From: Sphingobacterium yanglingense | GTDB lineage: Bacteria; Bacteroidota; Bacteroidia; Sphingobacteriales; Sphingobacteriaceae | NCBI RefSeq assembly: GCF_004363245.1 | Contig: NZ_SNYV01000015.1 | Coordinates: 186,001 to 250,000, forward strand | Direction: 5' to 3' | DNA: 64,000 nt | Position numbers and translations under genes: made by a program | The notes under the pieces: model-generated | Told to the model about the DNA's origin: nothing | Seen by the model: the letters and a program-made list of their open reading frames with translations, nothing else | Databases searched by the model: none | Part shown: in pieces, positions 43,878 to 53,312 of the stretch | Position numbering within the stretch: position 1 is the first letter of the stretch | How the letters are laid out: every line of letters begins with the position of its first letter

Positions 43878-45033
43878 GAGCTATCAGCCCCTGTTCCACC
43901 CCTCTTAATTCGGCCAACCCGCGTAATCTACCAATAGCAGAGTACCCGGGATTCGTAACTTTATTCAAGTCGTCTAACATCTGATGCCCGTGGTCAGGTC
44001 GAAAAGGAATAGGACGTAGCCTATTTTGATTCTCTTCGACAAATATTTGGAGAAGCCCAGGCATATCTACATCGCCATCAAGATGATCAGCCTCATAGAA
44101 ATTGCCTATACGATCCTTCTTAACGTTTCTAAAGTGAGCGAAATGAACCCTGTGCTTGATAGCACGGGCTATATCCAAAACATCATTAGACGCGCCCGCT
44201 CCTAAAGATCCAGAACAAAAGCAGACGCCATTAAAATGACTGTCTACCCCATTTATTACTCTAAGGTAATCCTCTTTATTGCTGGCTATCCGAGGTAAGC
44301 CCAAAATCGGATAAGGTGGATCGTCCGGATGCAGTGCCATCTGTATTCCGTTGGTCTCACAAACCTCTCGAATCTCCCCTAAAAACCACAAGAGATTGCT
44401 CAAAAGCCCATCAAGTCCGATATTGGAGTATACGTTTAAACTATTTTGAAGATCCTCCAACGAGATATCTTTTTCGCTAGGAATCCCCATCAATATCACA
44501 TGAGTTAGCGAAGCCAGATCCTCGGCCGAATGCTCTTTAAAACGTTGCTTGGCAGCCGTTACGATTTCCTCAGAATAGTCCTTATCAGCGCCTTGTCTTT
44601 TCAGAATATAAATATCAAATAGAGCAAGGTCGGTCCAATCAAAATACAGTGCTTTTGCCCCATTTTCCATTTCTTTATCGAGCATCGTCCGCGTCCAATC
44701 CAATACTGGCATAAAATTGTAAGTAACAATATATATTCCACAGGAAGCGAGATTCGTAAGCGTTTCTTTATAATTATCGATATATCGCATTGCATCACGA
44801 CCTCTAGTTTTTATAGCCTCATGGACTGGCACACTCTCCACAACAGACCATGAAAGTCCCCCCTCCTCAATTATCCGTTTCCGTTCAAGAATATCCGTTA
44901 CTGTCCATACCTCTCCATGAGGTACATGGTGTAAAGCCGTGACGACACCTGTAGCTCCAGCTTGTCTGATATCTTGTAAAGACACTGGATCATCGGGTCC
45001 GTACCATCTCCAAGTTTGTTCAAATTTCTTCAT
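43861..45033 (-). CDS. uxuA: D-mannonate dehydratase
   Basis: UxuA dehydrates D-mannonate to 2-keto-3-deoxy-D-gluconate. Family pattern: TWRWYGPDDPVSLQDIRQAG, TALHHVPHGEVW, MALHPDDPPYPILGLPRI, CFCSGSLGAG and HFRNVKKD, including the His and Cys residues that bind manganese or iron. Length (390 aa) is normal. It follows the SDR gene after 13 bp in the same unit. Its 3' end overlaps the convergent LacI gene by 17 bp. Confidence 0.95.
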   Translation of the reverse strand: MKKFEQTWRWYGPDDPVSLQDIRQAGATGVVTALHHVPHGEVWTVTDILERKRIIEEGGLSWSVVESVPVHEAIKTRGRDAMRYIDNYKETLTNLASCGIYIVTYNFMPVLDWTRTMLDKEMENGAKALYFDWTDLALFDIYILKRQGADKDYSEEIVTAAKQRFKEHSAEDLASLTHVILMGIPSEKDISLEDLQNSLNVYSNIGLDGLLSNLLWFLGEIREVCETNGIQMALHPDDPPYPILGLPRIASNKEDYLRVINGVDSHFNGVCFCSGSLGAGASNDVLDIARAIKHRVHFAHFRNVKKDRIGNFYEADHLDGDVDMPGLLQIFVEENQNRLRPIPFRPDHGHQMLDDLNKVTNPGYSAIGRLRGLAELRGVEQGLIALMQVQ

Positions 45034-45046
45034 TTTCTCTTTTTAT

Positions 45047-45868
45047 TTACACGCCTGTCCATGCATTAAACCCACCGTCTACGTACACGGTCTCTCCCGA
45101 AACAAAAGCCGAAGCATCACTCAATAGATAAATCAATGTACCTTCCAGTTCACTCGGATCACCCAAGCGGGAATAAGGAGTGCCATTCACAAAACGTTGT
45201 GCCCGTTCGGTAAAAGACCCATCCGGATTAGTCAATAAAGTTCTATTCTGCTCCGTCAAAAAGACACCTGGTGCTATAGCATTGACACGCACTTTATCTC
45301 CATAGCGCAAAGCCAACTCAGTAGCCATCCATTTTGTATAGCCCACTACGCCATTTTTTGCAACAGTATAGCCCAATACCCTTGTGATCGCCTGACTCGA
45401 AGAGAGAGAACCAATATTTATAATCACACCCTTTCCCTTCTCTGCTATCACTTTACCAAAAATGTGGGTGGGTATTATCGTACCGAACAGGTTCAACTCT
45501 ATTGCTTTGATTGTATCCTGTATATTAGAAGCGAATAAATCCTGATCCGGCCCGATTGTAGCTCCAGGTATATTACCGCCAGCCGCATTAACTAAAGCGT
45601 CTATAGTCCCCCATTTGTCCAATACCTGTTGACAAGCATGTAGCATAGACTTTTCATCCAAGACATCTCCTACAATCGCCAATCCCTCTCCTCCAAGTTC
45701 TTCAACTAGCATAACACGCTCTTGTGCTTTCACTAGATCTCTCCCAATAATACAGACTTTGGCTCCCGCTTCTGCGATAGCCTTCACAAAATTCTTACCG
45801 AGAATACCAGTGCCTCCTGTTACGACAACAACCTTCCCTGATAAAGAAAAACGTTCTAAAACATTCAT
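45047..45868 (-). CDS. SDR-family D-mannonate oxidoreductase (fructuronate reductase)
   Basis: A 273-residue short-chain dehydrogenase with the NAD(P) loop VTGGTGILGKNF, the NAAG motif, and the catalytic Ser plus YxxxK (VLGYTVAKNGVVGYTKWMA). It most likely interconverts D-fructuronate and D-mannonate, replacing the unrelated UxuB of enteric bacteria, because it sits in one unit with uxuA and behind uxaC. The sequence alone gives only the SDR family. A perfect 18-bp LacI-like operator is about 67 bp upstream. Confidence 0.8.
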   Translation of the reverse strand: MNVLERFSLSGKVVVVTGGTGILGKNFVKAIAEAGAKVCIIGRDLVKAQERVMLVEELGGEGLAIVGDVLDEKSMLHACQQVLDKWGTIDALVNAAGGNIPGATIGPDQDLFASNIQDTIKAIELNLFGTIIPTHIFGKVIAEKGKGVIINIGSLSSSQAITRVLGYTVAKNGVVGYTKWMATELALRYGDKVRVNAIAPGVFLTEQNRTLLTNPDGSFTERAQRFVNGTPYSRLGDPSELEGTLIYLLSDASAFVSGETVYVDGGFNAWTGV

Positions 45869-45934
45869 AATCCAATTATAATTTTATTAAGATAATAAAG
45901 CTAATTAAAAAATAAGGTCATCGTTATATATATA

Positions 45935-45952
45935 TACGAAAACGTTTTCGTA
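45935..45952. promoter_or_regulatory. LacI-type operator before the SDR-uxuA unit
   Basis: TACGAAAACGTTTTCGTA is an 18-bp perfect palindrome with the central CG of LacI-family sites. It stands between the transporter stop and the SDR start. Confidence 0.85.
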
Positions 45953-45979
45953 CGCTTTATAGGAGTAGAATCAAAAAAA

Positions 45980-47371
45980 TTAATCAAAACTAATAATCTT
46001 CATTTTTGGCACTAGTAATTTCATAACTCCCCATGCAGCTAAATAAGATACAGCACAAATGCTGAACATGATGGTATACCCAGTTTCGATATGCCCTAAT
46101 GCCTTATAATGATCAAATAAATATCCACCAAGTTTAGTCATTAAAGCGCCTCCAATTCCTCCAGCCATTCCACCGATACCAACGACAGAAGCTACTGCTC
46201 TGCGCGGAAACATATCTGAAACAGTGGTAAATATGTTGGCACTCCAAGCCTGGTGTGCAGACGTACCTATTCCGATCAATAAAACCGGTGCCCAGAAACT
46301 ATATCCACCTAAAGGCTGCGCTAATAAAACCACCAAAGGAAAAAAAGCAATAGCCAACATAGCTTTCATACGTCCATCATAAGCAGAATATCCTTTGTCT
46401 ATAAAATATTTAGGGAACCAACCTCCACCGACACTACCAATCATTGTCATACTATAAAGCACTGCTAAAGGCAGCATGATATCCTCATTGACGATATTAT
46501 ATTGATCTTTAAGGTAGCCAGGTAGCCAGAACAGAAAAAACCACCATACTCCATCGGTCATAAATTTGCCTAAAGCAAAAGCCCATGCTTGTCTAAATTT
46601 CAACAATTTAACCCAAGAAATAGGTTTTTCATTTACCTCCAGCGGCAATCCTGCTTCCTTACGCCTTTTATCTTCTTCCTGATCCTTGCTAATATACGCA
46701 CGTTCCTCATCAGACATACGTTTTTGCTTACTGGGTTTTTCATAAAAAACAAACCAAAAAATCAACCAGATAAAACCAAGTGCACCTACAATTTCGAATG
46801 CGGTAGCCCAGCCCCAATGACTTGCTATCCAAGGCACCGATAACGGCGCTAGTACCGCACCTATATTAGCACCTGAGTTAAAGATACCTGTAGCAAAGGA
46901 GCGCTCACTCTTTGGAAAATATTCTGCTGTAGCTTTGATGGCAGCAGGGAAATTACCAGCTTCACCTACAGCAAGCACCGCACGCGCAAACATAAAGCCA
47001 ATGATAGAAACTGGTACCGATGCAATTCCTATCCAGCCAAACATATCGATTATTCCCTCTCCAATAAATATAGCATAGGCATGAATAACAGCTCCTACGG
47101 ACCACAATATAATCGACCAAGCATAACCCCACTTTGTACCAAAACGATCCACAAAACGTCCTGCAAACAGCATAGATATCGCATAGACAAACTGAAATAC
47201 TGCAGCAATATCTGCGTAATCACTATTGGACCAACCAAACTGTTCTTCTAATGTAGGTTTTAATAAACTCAATACCTGCCGATCCATATAATTGATCGTT
47301 GTAGCAAAAAACAACAGCGAACAGATTACCCATCTGTAGTTTCCCATCTTCGTATTTTGTGTATTCATCAA
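45980..47371 (-). CDS. MFS hexuronate transporter (ExuT-like)
   Basis: 463 residues with 12 predicted membrane helices and MFS signatures: INYMDRQVLSLLKPTLEEQFGWSNSDYADIAAVFQF in pieces, RFVDRFGTKWGYAWSIILW and AVLAVGEAGNFPAAIKATAEYFPKSERS. The latter is typical of the anion:cation symporter branch, which contains ExuT/GudP uronate carriers. It is 43 bp downstream of uxaC, so it should import glucuronate or a related uronate. Confidence 0.88.
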   Translation of the reverse strand: MMNTQNTKMGNYRWVICSLLFFATTINYMDRQVLSLLKPTLEEQFGWSNSDYADIAAVFQFVYAISMLFAGRFVDRFGTKWGYAWSIILWSVGAVIHAYAIFIGEGIIDMFGWIGIASVPVSIIGFMFARAVLAVGEAGNFPAAIKATAEYFPKSERSFATGIFNSGANIGAVLAPLSVPWIASHWGWATAFEIVGALGFIWLIFWFVFYEKPSKQKRMSDEERAYISKDQEEDKRRKEAGLPLEVNEKPISWVKLLKFRQAWAFALGKFMTDGVWWFFLFWLPGYLKDQYNIVNEDIMLPLAVLYSMTMIGSVGGGWFPKYFIDKGYSAYDGRMKAMLAIAFFPLVVLLAQPLGGYSFWAPVLLIGIGTSAHQAWSANIFTTVSDMFPRRAVASVVGIGGMAGGIGGALMTKLGGYLFDHYKALGHIETGYTIMFSICAVSYLAAWGVMKLLVPKMKIISFD

Positions 47372-47414
47372 ATTTTAGGTTTATATATTGTTTTTTAAAT
47401 AGGACTTTCCATTT

Positions 47415-48818
47415 TTAGTAAAATCTAAAATATTCACGCGCATTATAATAACTGATATCCGCTATAATCTTACCTATCCATTCGATATCATCTGGTAATT
47501 CCCCCCGTTCGATCTCGCCACCAAATAGATCGCAGACCAATCTTCTAAAATACTCATGCCGTGGAAAAGAAAGGAAGCTACGCGAATCCGTTAACATGCC
47601 CACAAAATTACTGATGAGGCCGACATTAGACAATGCATTCATCTGTCTTGTCATACCATCCTTTTGATCCAAAAACCACCATGCCGATCCAAATTGAATT
47701 TTACCTTTGACAGATCCATCATTAAAATTGCCGGCCATAGCGGCAAAGAGTTCATTGTCTGCCGGATTGAGATTATACAATATAGTTTTCGCTAATTTGC
47801 CACGGCTGTCTAAACGATCCAAAAAACAAGATAGTGCTTGCGCCTGTTTAAAATCTCCTATAGAATCATGTCCTGTATCTCCACCTTTAGCCTGCAACAT
47901 CCGCGTATTATTATTACGAAGTGGCCCCAAGTGGTACTGTTGTACCCAGTCTTTTTCATGATCCCACTCTGCAAAATACAATAGTAGTGCAGATTTAAAT
48001 TTTAACACCTCTTCAGCAGCAGGTTGTTTTCCTGTACGAATTTTATTAAATACAGCATCTATTTCAGCATCTGTATAAGCTTCTGTGTACATGTATTCTA
48101 AACCGTGATCGGAGACTGAGCAACCGCATGCCGCAAAAAAATCATGTCTTTGTTTCAGACTGTCCAAATAATCTTGAAACCTTACGATCGACCTATCTGT
48201 GACTTCTTCTAGTTTTGAAATATAGCTATTCAATGCAATAGTATCATTCGCATTCATCGCTTTATCGGGTCTAAATGCTGGCAACATCTTAATTGAAGTT
48301 CCCTCCTTGGCAAAGTGTTGATGGTTTTCTAACGAATCGATAGGATCATCTGTGGTACATATTACCTCCACATTCATTCTTTTCAGTAAGCCTCTCGCCG
48401 TAAAACCGGGAGATTTTATTTGTTCATTTGCTTGCTCATAGATACTTTCGGCAGTTTTAGGAGACAAAAGTTCCGTAATACCGAAATAACGCTGCAATTC
48501 TAAATGTGTCCAATGGTATAACGGATTCCTTAAGGTGTAAGGAACTGTTTCAGCCCATTTTAAGAACTTTTCTTTATCCGAAGCATCCCCTGTTATATAT
48601 TTTTCATCTACACCGTGTGCACGCATCGCACGCCATTTGTAATGATCGCCCCCCAACCAAAGCTGTCCTAGGTTATCGTATTTTGTATCCCGTGCTATCT
48701 GATCGGGCGGTAGGTGATTATGATAGTCTATAATTGGTAAGTTCTTTACAAAGCCATGGTATAATTCCTGCGCTCTACATGTGTCCAATAAAAAATTGTC
48801 GTCTAAAAAATTCTTCAT
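47415..48818 (-). CDS. uxaC: Glucuronate isomerase
   Basis: UxaC converts D-glucuronate to D-fructuronate (or galacturonate to tagaturonate). The 467-residue sequence has the metal-dependent hydrolase-like N-terminal motif IIDYHNHLPPDQIA (written here as DYHNHLPP), the WKWRAMRAHG-like segment KWRAMRAHGVDEKYITG, and AWWFLDQKDGMTRQMNALSNVG near the end. Length is normal. It opens the uxaC-transporter unit, with an operator-like site about 150 bp upstream. Confidence 0.94.
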   Translation of the reverse strand: MKNFLDDNFLLDTCRAQELYHGFVKNLPIIDYHNHLPPDQIARDTKYDNLGQLWLGGDHYKWRAMRAHGVDEKYITGDASDKEKFLKWAETVPYTLRNPLYHWTHLELQRYFGITELLSPKTAESIYEQANEQIKSPGFTARGLLKRMNVEVICTTDDPIDSLENHQHFAKEGTSIKMLPAFRPDKAMNANDTIALNSYISKLEEVTDRSIVRFQDYLDSLKQRHDFFAACGCSVSDHGLEYMYTEAYTDAEIDAVFNKIRTGKQPAAEEVLKFKSALLLYFAEWDHEKDWVQQYHLGPLRNNNTRMLQAKGGDTGHDSIGDFKQAQALSCFLDRLDSRGKLAKTILYNLNPADNELFAAMAGNFNDGSVKGKIQFGSAWWFLDQKDGMTRQMNALSNVGLISNFVGMLTDSRSFLSFPRHEYFRRLVCDLFGGEIERGELPDDIEWIGKIIADISYYNAREYFRFY

Positions 48819-48965
48819 TAATGGGTTTAAATTCTAGCATTAGTAATCTATTCTGACCATATATCTTATAATTGTTCAGATGAGGTTACACCGTTACTAC
48901 TTATTACATACGAGCATAATAGAATCGCAATATAGGTAACATTTACAGTCTTGTTCACAAACTAT

Positions 48966-48985
48966 TTACGAAAACGTTAGCGTAA
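48966..48985. promoter_or_regulatory. LacI-type operator before uxaC
   Basis: TTACGAAAACGTTAGCGTAA differs from a perfect palindrome at two base pairs near the centre and shares ACGAAAACGTT with the site at 45935. It lies between the Gfo/Idh/MocA gene and uxaC. Confidence 0.75.
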
Positions 48986-49015
48986 GCCTTAGATGAACAA
49001 AGCAGGTTTCGCCTG

Positions 49016-50434
49016 TCAGATTCTGTAAAAATCTTCCCACCCCTTTCTGGGAGGAGGCCCCATCAAAAGCGCATTGGCAAATTGATTATTTACGATTTGC
49101 TTTTTACTGGTATCAAACTCAATTTTTGAATTTAATCGCTGCGCTATTACGCCAAGACAAAACACCTGGCTCAATGGTCCTGATATCGAGAATGGCGAAC
49201 GTGTCTGCTCAACTCCTTGACAAGCCCTCAAGAAGTTAGCGTAATGGTTCGAACTAGAAGCCGGAACTTCAGGCAATTTATTGGCCATATCTTTGCCCTT
49301 CGCATCGGATATAATTTGTAAGGTGCTACCGTGTGACCCTCCTTTGAAAATTAAATCTTTGGAATAGATAATCTTTCCTGGATTTAACTGAGCAGGTTCC
49401 AATTGCCCCGTACTGGGAGGTGGAATATTGGGATCTAATCCCGAAACGCCGTACCCTTCCGGAATAGGAGGAAGATTGTTAATACCATCATACCAGTTTA
49501 TCTCCACAGCTGGTTTATTCTGGCGCTTTGGAAAACTAAACTTTAGCGTGGACGACATCGGAAAAAAGAAAGAATTATGACCTTCCAACATGATGGGGTC
49601 TACGACCGTAGGTAGCCCCAGTTCTAAAAACTCGTGAGCGGTATCCAAGATATGTGCGCCCCAGTCGCCCAATGCTCCCATACCAAAATCGAACCAACAG
49701 CGCCACTGTCCATTAATAAAATCTTTGTTATAGTGGTGTCCTAGCGTATGCATCTGCCAAAGATCCCAATCTAAGGTATCTGGTATCGACTCTTGATTTG
49801 GAAAGTTTTTCATATTGATATCCCATCCATGCCAACGACGAGGCATATTCATATGGGCATCTATACGTGTTACATCTTTAATCACACCTGCTTTTTCCCA
49901 GGCTTTGAATTGAAAGTAGTTAGCTTCTGAGTGCCCCTGATTCCCCATCTGCGTGGCTATTTTTTTGTTCTTTTTTGCTTTTGCCATCAAGAGTTCGACC
50001 TCATGGAAGGTATGTGCAAGAGGCTTTTCCACGTACACATGCTTCCCTAAATCCATAGCCATCATAGTAGCTGCAAAGTGGGCAAAATCTGGTGTACCAA
50101 TAGAGACTCCATCGATCTCATTGCCCATCTTGTCAAACATGATGCGAAAGTCCTGAAATTGCTTCGCATCAGGAAATAGCTTCAGAATATCCAAAGTTTG
50201 CTTAGCTCCCAGATCGACGTCGCATAAGGCGACGATATTACACAATCCTGTACTATGAAGTGCTTTTATAACTTCAGCTGCACGATTGCCGATACCAATA
50301 CAGGCAAGATTTACGCGATCATTCGGAGATGCCATTTTGAGCTGTCCGAGTAGGCTGTTACTCAACAGTGCCGCTCCACCGGTTATTACAGATTTCCTTA
50401 TAAAACTTCTTCTGGAGAAACTATTATTTATCAT
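49016..50434 (-). CDS. Gfo/Idh/MocA-family oxidoreductase with Tat signal
   Basis: 472 residues beginning with a twin-arginine signal (SRRSFIRKSVITGGAALL), so exported folded with cofactor by the Tat system. The nucleotide loop VNLACIGIGNRAAEVIKAL and the EKPLAHTFHEVE motif mark the Gfo/Idh/MocA family, which oxidise sugars or carry NAD(P)-bound activity. Such periplasmic members sit in many sugar loci of Bacteroidota. It is paired with a DUF1080 gene 13 bp upstream. The substrate is unknown. Confidence 0.88.
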   Translation of the reverse strand: MINNSFSRRSFIRKSVITGGAALLSNSLLGQLKMASPNDRVNLACIGIGNRAAEVIKALHSTGLCNIVALCDVDLGAKQTLDILKLFPDAKQFQDFRIMFDKMGNEIDGVSIGTPDFAHFAATMMAMDLGKHVYVEKPLAHTFHEVELLMAKAKKNKKIATQMGNQGHSEANYFQFKAWEKAGVIKDVTRIDAHMNMPRRWHGWDINMKNFPNQESIPDTLDWDLWQMHTLGHHYNKDFINGQWRCWFDFGMGALGDWGAHILDTAHEFLELGLPTVVDPIMLEGHNSFFFPMSSTLKFSFPKRQNKPAVEINWYDGINNLPPIPEGYGVSGLDPNIPPPSTGQLEPAQLNPGKIIYSKDLIFKGGSHGSTLQIISDAKGKDMANKLPEVPASSSNHYANFLRACQGVEQTRSPFSISGPLSQVFCLGVIAQRLNSKIEFDTSKKQIVNNQFANALLMGPPPRKGWEDFYRI

Positions 50435-50447
50435 GATGGTAGATGAT

Positions 50448-51827
50448 TTAGTTCAGTTCTTTAATTTTAATATTACGGAAAGAGACATGATCACCATGAT
50501 CTTGTAAGAGAATATGTCCCTCCTCAGCCTCACCAAACCGTTCCCAGTTTTTATACTTGCTCAACGCGACCAGATCTTTGTACTCCTTAGATCCTCGTAT
50601 ATAGGACAGCACTTTAAAACCATTAAGGTAGTGTGTGACTTGCCCGTCCGCCGACACCACTATGCGTCCACGATTCCAGGACCCGATGGGCTTCAAACCA
50701 CGTGTTGTTTTGTTTGCCGTAATCAGATCATATAGCGAAGCTAACGTACGGTTTCCATCGAGTCCTTCTTTTGCATCTGGATGCAATTGGTCATCCAAAA
50801 TTTGATATTCCAACCCAATAGCTGACCCACTAGTTTGTTCTTGGAGTGTAACAAAGTACTTAACGCCACTATTAGCACCTGGAGAAAGTTTAAATTCGAA
50901 AGAAAAATCAAAGGTCTTGTATTGCTTTTTTGTAACGATATCACCACCATTTGTCGATTCGGCTCCATCTGATTTCAACACGCTAATTTGTCCATTGTTA
51001 ATCTCCCAGCCTTTGTCCGGAAAATCACTGCTGCGCACGCTTCGCCAGCCATCCGCATTCTTGCCATTAAACAACAATTCATAGCCAGCTTTTTTCTCAG
51101 CTCTACTCAAATGGTTTGGCTTTAAATTAACGATATAGACATCTTCGGGAAAACTACGTGGCTTTAGGTCTTGGGTTTGGATACGGATATTTTTAAAATA
51201 AACCTTCTTTCCTGCCAAATAATCTGGTATCCCATGCACCTGTAGGGCGATAAAACCTTTTGGATCTAAGGTATCGATGAGATAAGTTACAGGCACCCCA
51301 TTGAGCCAAGTCTTGGTTTCATCGCCAATAGCTTCGATGCGAATGTGGTTATAATCCTCCACTTTGTAAGCAGTCTTGGCTTTTTCGTTGAGGTCTACAG
51401 GATAAAGCCACAGTCTACGAGACTCATCATAGATACCTCCTGACCACGAGCGAGCAGTGGGATCGATTTCGACTTGTCGACCATATACTTGCCCCTTCTC
51501 ATTGATATGACTTCGGGTTTGTACACCTGAATTAGTTTCGGTCCCCTCTAACTTTACTTCCAGTTCGAGGATAAAATCACCATAATCTCTCTCCGTTAAT
51601 AAAAATGAATTAGGTGTCCCTTTTACCATTGTACCAACAATTACTCCGTTTTCAACGGTATAAGGAGCTTTCCCTCCAGCTGTCTTCCACCCTTTCAAAG
51701 TCTTACCATCGAACAGATCAGTCCACTTTTCTCCTTTGCTCTGAGCGTGAACACACGCTGTTGTCGAAAAGAACAAAACAAGTCCGACAATAAAAATTTC
51801 TCTTGTTACAGATTTAATGCTTGCCAT
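50448..51827 (-). CDS. Exported protein with two DUF1080 (3-keto-disaccharide hydrolase) domains
   Basis: 459 residues with a signal peptide (FFSTTACVHAQ) and two tandem DUF1080 concanavalin-like domains: GEKWTDLFDGKTLKGWKTAG near residue 33 and GYELLFNGKNADGWRSV near residue 246. DUF1080 proteins have been linked to 3-keto-glycoside hydrolysis; combined with the Gfo/Idh/MocA oxidoreductase next to it, an oxidise-then-cleave route for a glycoside is possible but inferred. It is divergent from GH88, sharing a promoter region with an operator-like site. Confidence 0.85.
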   Translation of the reverse strand: MASIKSVTREIFIVGLVLFFSTTACVHAQSKGEKWTDLFDGKTLKGWKTAGGKAPYTVENGVIVGTMVKGTPNSFLLTERDYGDFILELEVKLEGTETNSGVQTRSHINEKGQVYGRQVEIDPTARSWSGGIYDESRRLWLYPVDLNEKAKTAYKVEDYNHIRIEAIGDETKTWLNGVPVTYLIDTLDPKGFIALQVHGIPDYLAGKKVYFKNIRIQTQDLKPRSFPEDVYIVNLKPNHLSRAEKKAGYELLFNGKNADGWRSVRSSDFPDKGWEINNGQISVLKSDGAESTNGGDIVTKKQYKTFDFSFEFKLSPGANSGVKYFVTLQEQTSGSAIGLEYQILDDQLHPDAKEGLDGNRTLASLYDLITANKTTRGLKPIGSWNRGRIVVSADGQVTHYLNGFKVLSYIRGSKEYKDLVALSKYKNWERFGEAEEGHILLQDHGDHVSFRNIKIKELN

Positions 51828-51918
51828 CTATTTTGGTTTTAAGTTTTAATTAGTACATGAAGCTAGTAAACTATCCCCAGATTTAGGAGAGATATTAAGA
51901 ATAAAGTGAATGTTATTT

Positions 51919-51936
51919 GCGAAAACGATTGAGTTA
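51919..51936. promoter_or_regulatory. Weak LacI-type operator between DUF1080 and GH88 genes
   Basis: The sequence TGCGAAAACGATTGAGTT matches the perfect site at 45935 in 13 of 18 bases, with the left half intact (CGAAAACG). It may regulate both divergent genes. Confidence 0.5.
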
Positions 51937-52035
51937 ATAAAAGCATATCTACACCTGTTTATTTTTTATTTTTTGCTTGATAACACGTATTCTTGTGCAG
52001 AATAATTACCCTATAAATTTAATATGGAGACTTTT

Positions 52036-53265
52036 ATGAAACGTGTATATTCGTTATTACTTGTTCACACCCTACTATTTCTTTCGGTTACTTTTGCACA
52101 GAAACCCACTATCAGTTTAGAGTTTATCAATCAAGAACTATCAGACGCCGCTCAGCAGATCCAGGTATTGGTTGAGGCTACGCCACAGGATAAATTCCCG
52201 AAAACTTTTGAAAATGGTCAGCAAAAATATAGCAATTCGGATTGGTGGTGCTCTGGTTTTTATCCGGGGACTTTACTTTATCTATACGAAGGATTAGTCG
52301 ACCAGAGATTACTTGATGAAGCTAAGGAAAAACTGATCTATTTAACAAAAGAAAAGAACAATAAGGGAACACATGATCTGGGCTTTATGCTTTATTGTAG
52401 TTTTGGAAATGCGCTGCGCTTGACCCATGACTCTACCTATAAGGAGGTATTACTAACAGGTGCCGAGTCCTTAGCATCCCGTTATAGTGATAAGCATCAA
52501 GTTATTAAATCCTGGAGTTGGGGTTCATGGAATTATGCGGTAATAATTGACAACATGATGAATCTAGAGTTTTTGACTGAAATGTCTAAGCTATCAGGAA
52601 ACCCAAGATATCGGACTATCGCTATTAATCACGCCAACACCACGATAAAAAATCATTTCAGAAAAGACTACAGCTCCTATCATGTCGTTGATTATGACAA
52701 GGATACAGGAGAGGTCTTCGCTAAGAAAACACATCAGGGTGCGGCAGATGAGTCTGCATGGTCGAGAGGACAGGGTTGGGCTCTGTATGGCTATACGATG
52801 ATGTACCGGGAGACAAAGCACAAAAGCTTTTTGAGTCAAGCCCGCCACATTGCTAAATATATTCTTAACCACCCCAATCTACCAGAAGATCTGATACCTT
52901 ATTGGGATTTTGATATGGATAAGATCCCTTCATCTAGCAAAATGTATGAAAATAGAGCTTTAAGAGATGTATCCGCTGCTTCTTTATATGCTTCGGCCCT
53001 ATTGGAGTTAGCCCAATACACCAAAGGAAGCGAAAGCCGTCGTTTCTTTACTGCTGCAGAAACAATAATAAAGAATCTTTCTAAAGCACCTTATAAAGCT
53101 AATTATGGTGAGAACGGAGGGTATATCCTTCAGCATAGTGTCGGGGCATTACCGGGGAATTCTGAAGTAGATGTCCCACTGACCTACGCAGACTATTATT
53201 ACGTTGAAGCTTTGATTCGTTACAAAAGATTATTGGAAGGACAGCCTCTTACATTGGGATTATAA
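52036..53265 (+). CDS. GH88 unsaturated glucuronyl hydrolase
   Basis: About 409 residues with a signal peptide (LLVHTLLFLSVTFAQ), so periplasmic. Family GH88 enzymes hydrate the 4,5-unsaturated uronic acid left by polysaccharide lyases, releasing it. The two key Asp residues are visible in HDLGFMLYCSFG and AVIIDNMMNLEF, and AADESAWSRGQGWALYGYTM is a strong signature. I use ATG 52036 (MKRVYSLLL) instead of ATG 52024. It is the only plus-strand gene of the locus after the regulator, and it links the lyase with KduI. Confidence 0.92.
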   Translation: MKRVYSLLLVHTLLFLSVTFAQKPTISLEFINQELSDAAQQIQVLVEATPQDKFPKTFENGQQKYSNSDWWCSGFYPGTLLYLYEGLVDQRLLDEAKEKLIYLTKEKNNKGTHDLGFMLYCSFGNALRLTHDSTYKEVLLTGAESLASRYSDKHQVIKSWSWGSWNYAVIIDNMMNLEFLTEMSKLSGNPRYRTIAINHANTTIKNHFRKDYSSYHVVDYDKDTGEVFAKKTHQGAADESAWSRGQGWALYGYTMMYRETKHKSFLSQARHIAKYILNHPNLPEDLIPYWDFDMDKIPSSSKMYENRALRDVSAASLYASALLELAQYTKGSESRRFFTAAETIIKNLSKAPYKANYGENGGYILQHSVGALPGNSEVDVPLTYADYYYVEALIRYKRLLEGQPLTLGL

Positions 53266-53269
53266 TACA

Positions 53270-53306
53270 ACTGAGTTGAGTCGGCTCAAGGTCGGCTCAA
53301 CTCAGT
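53270..53306. terminator. Hairpin between convergent GH88 and kduD genes
   Basis: ACTGAGTTGAG pairs perfectly with CTCAACTCAGT around a 15-nt loop that repeats GTCGGCTCAA. There is no strong T run, but its position suggests a two-way terminator. Confidence 0.6.
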
Positions 53307-53312
53307 AAATAT

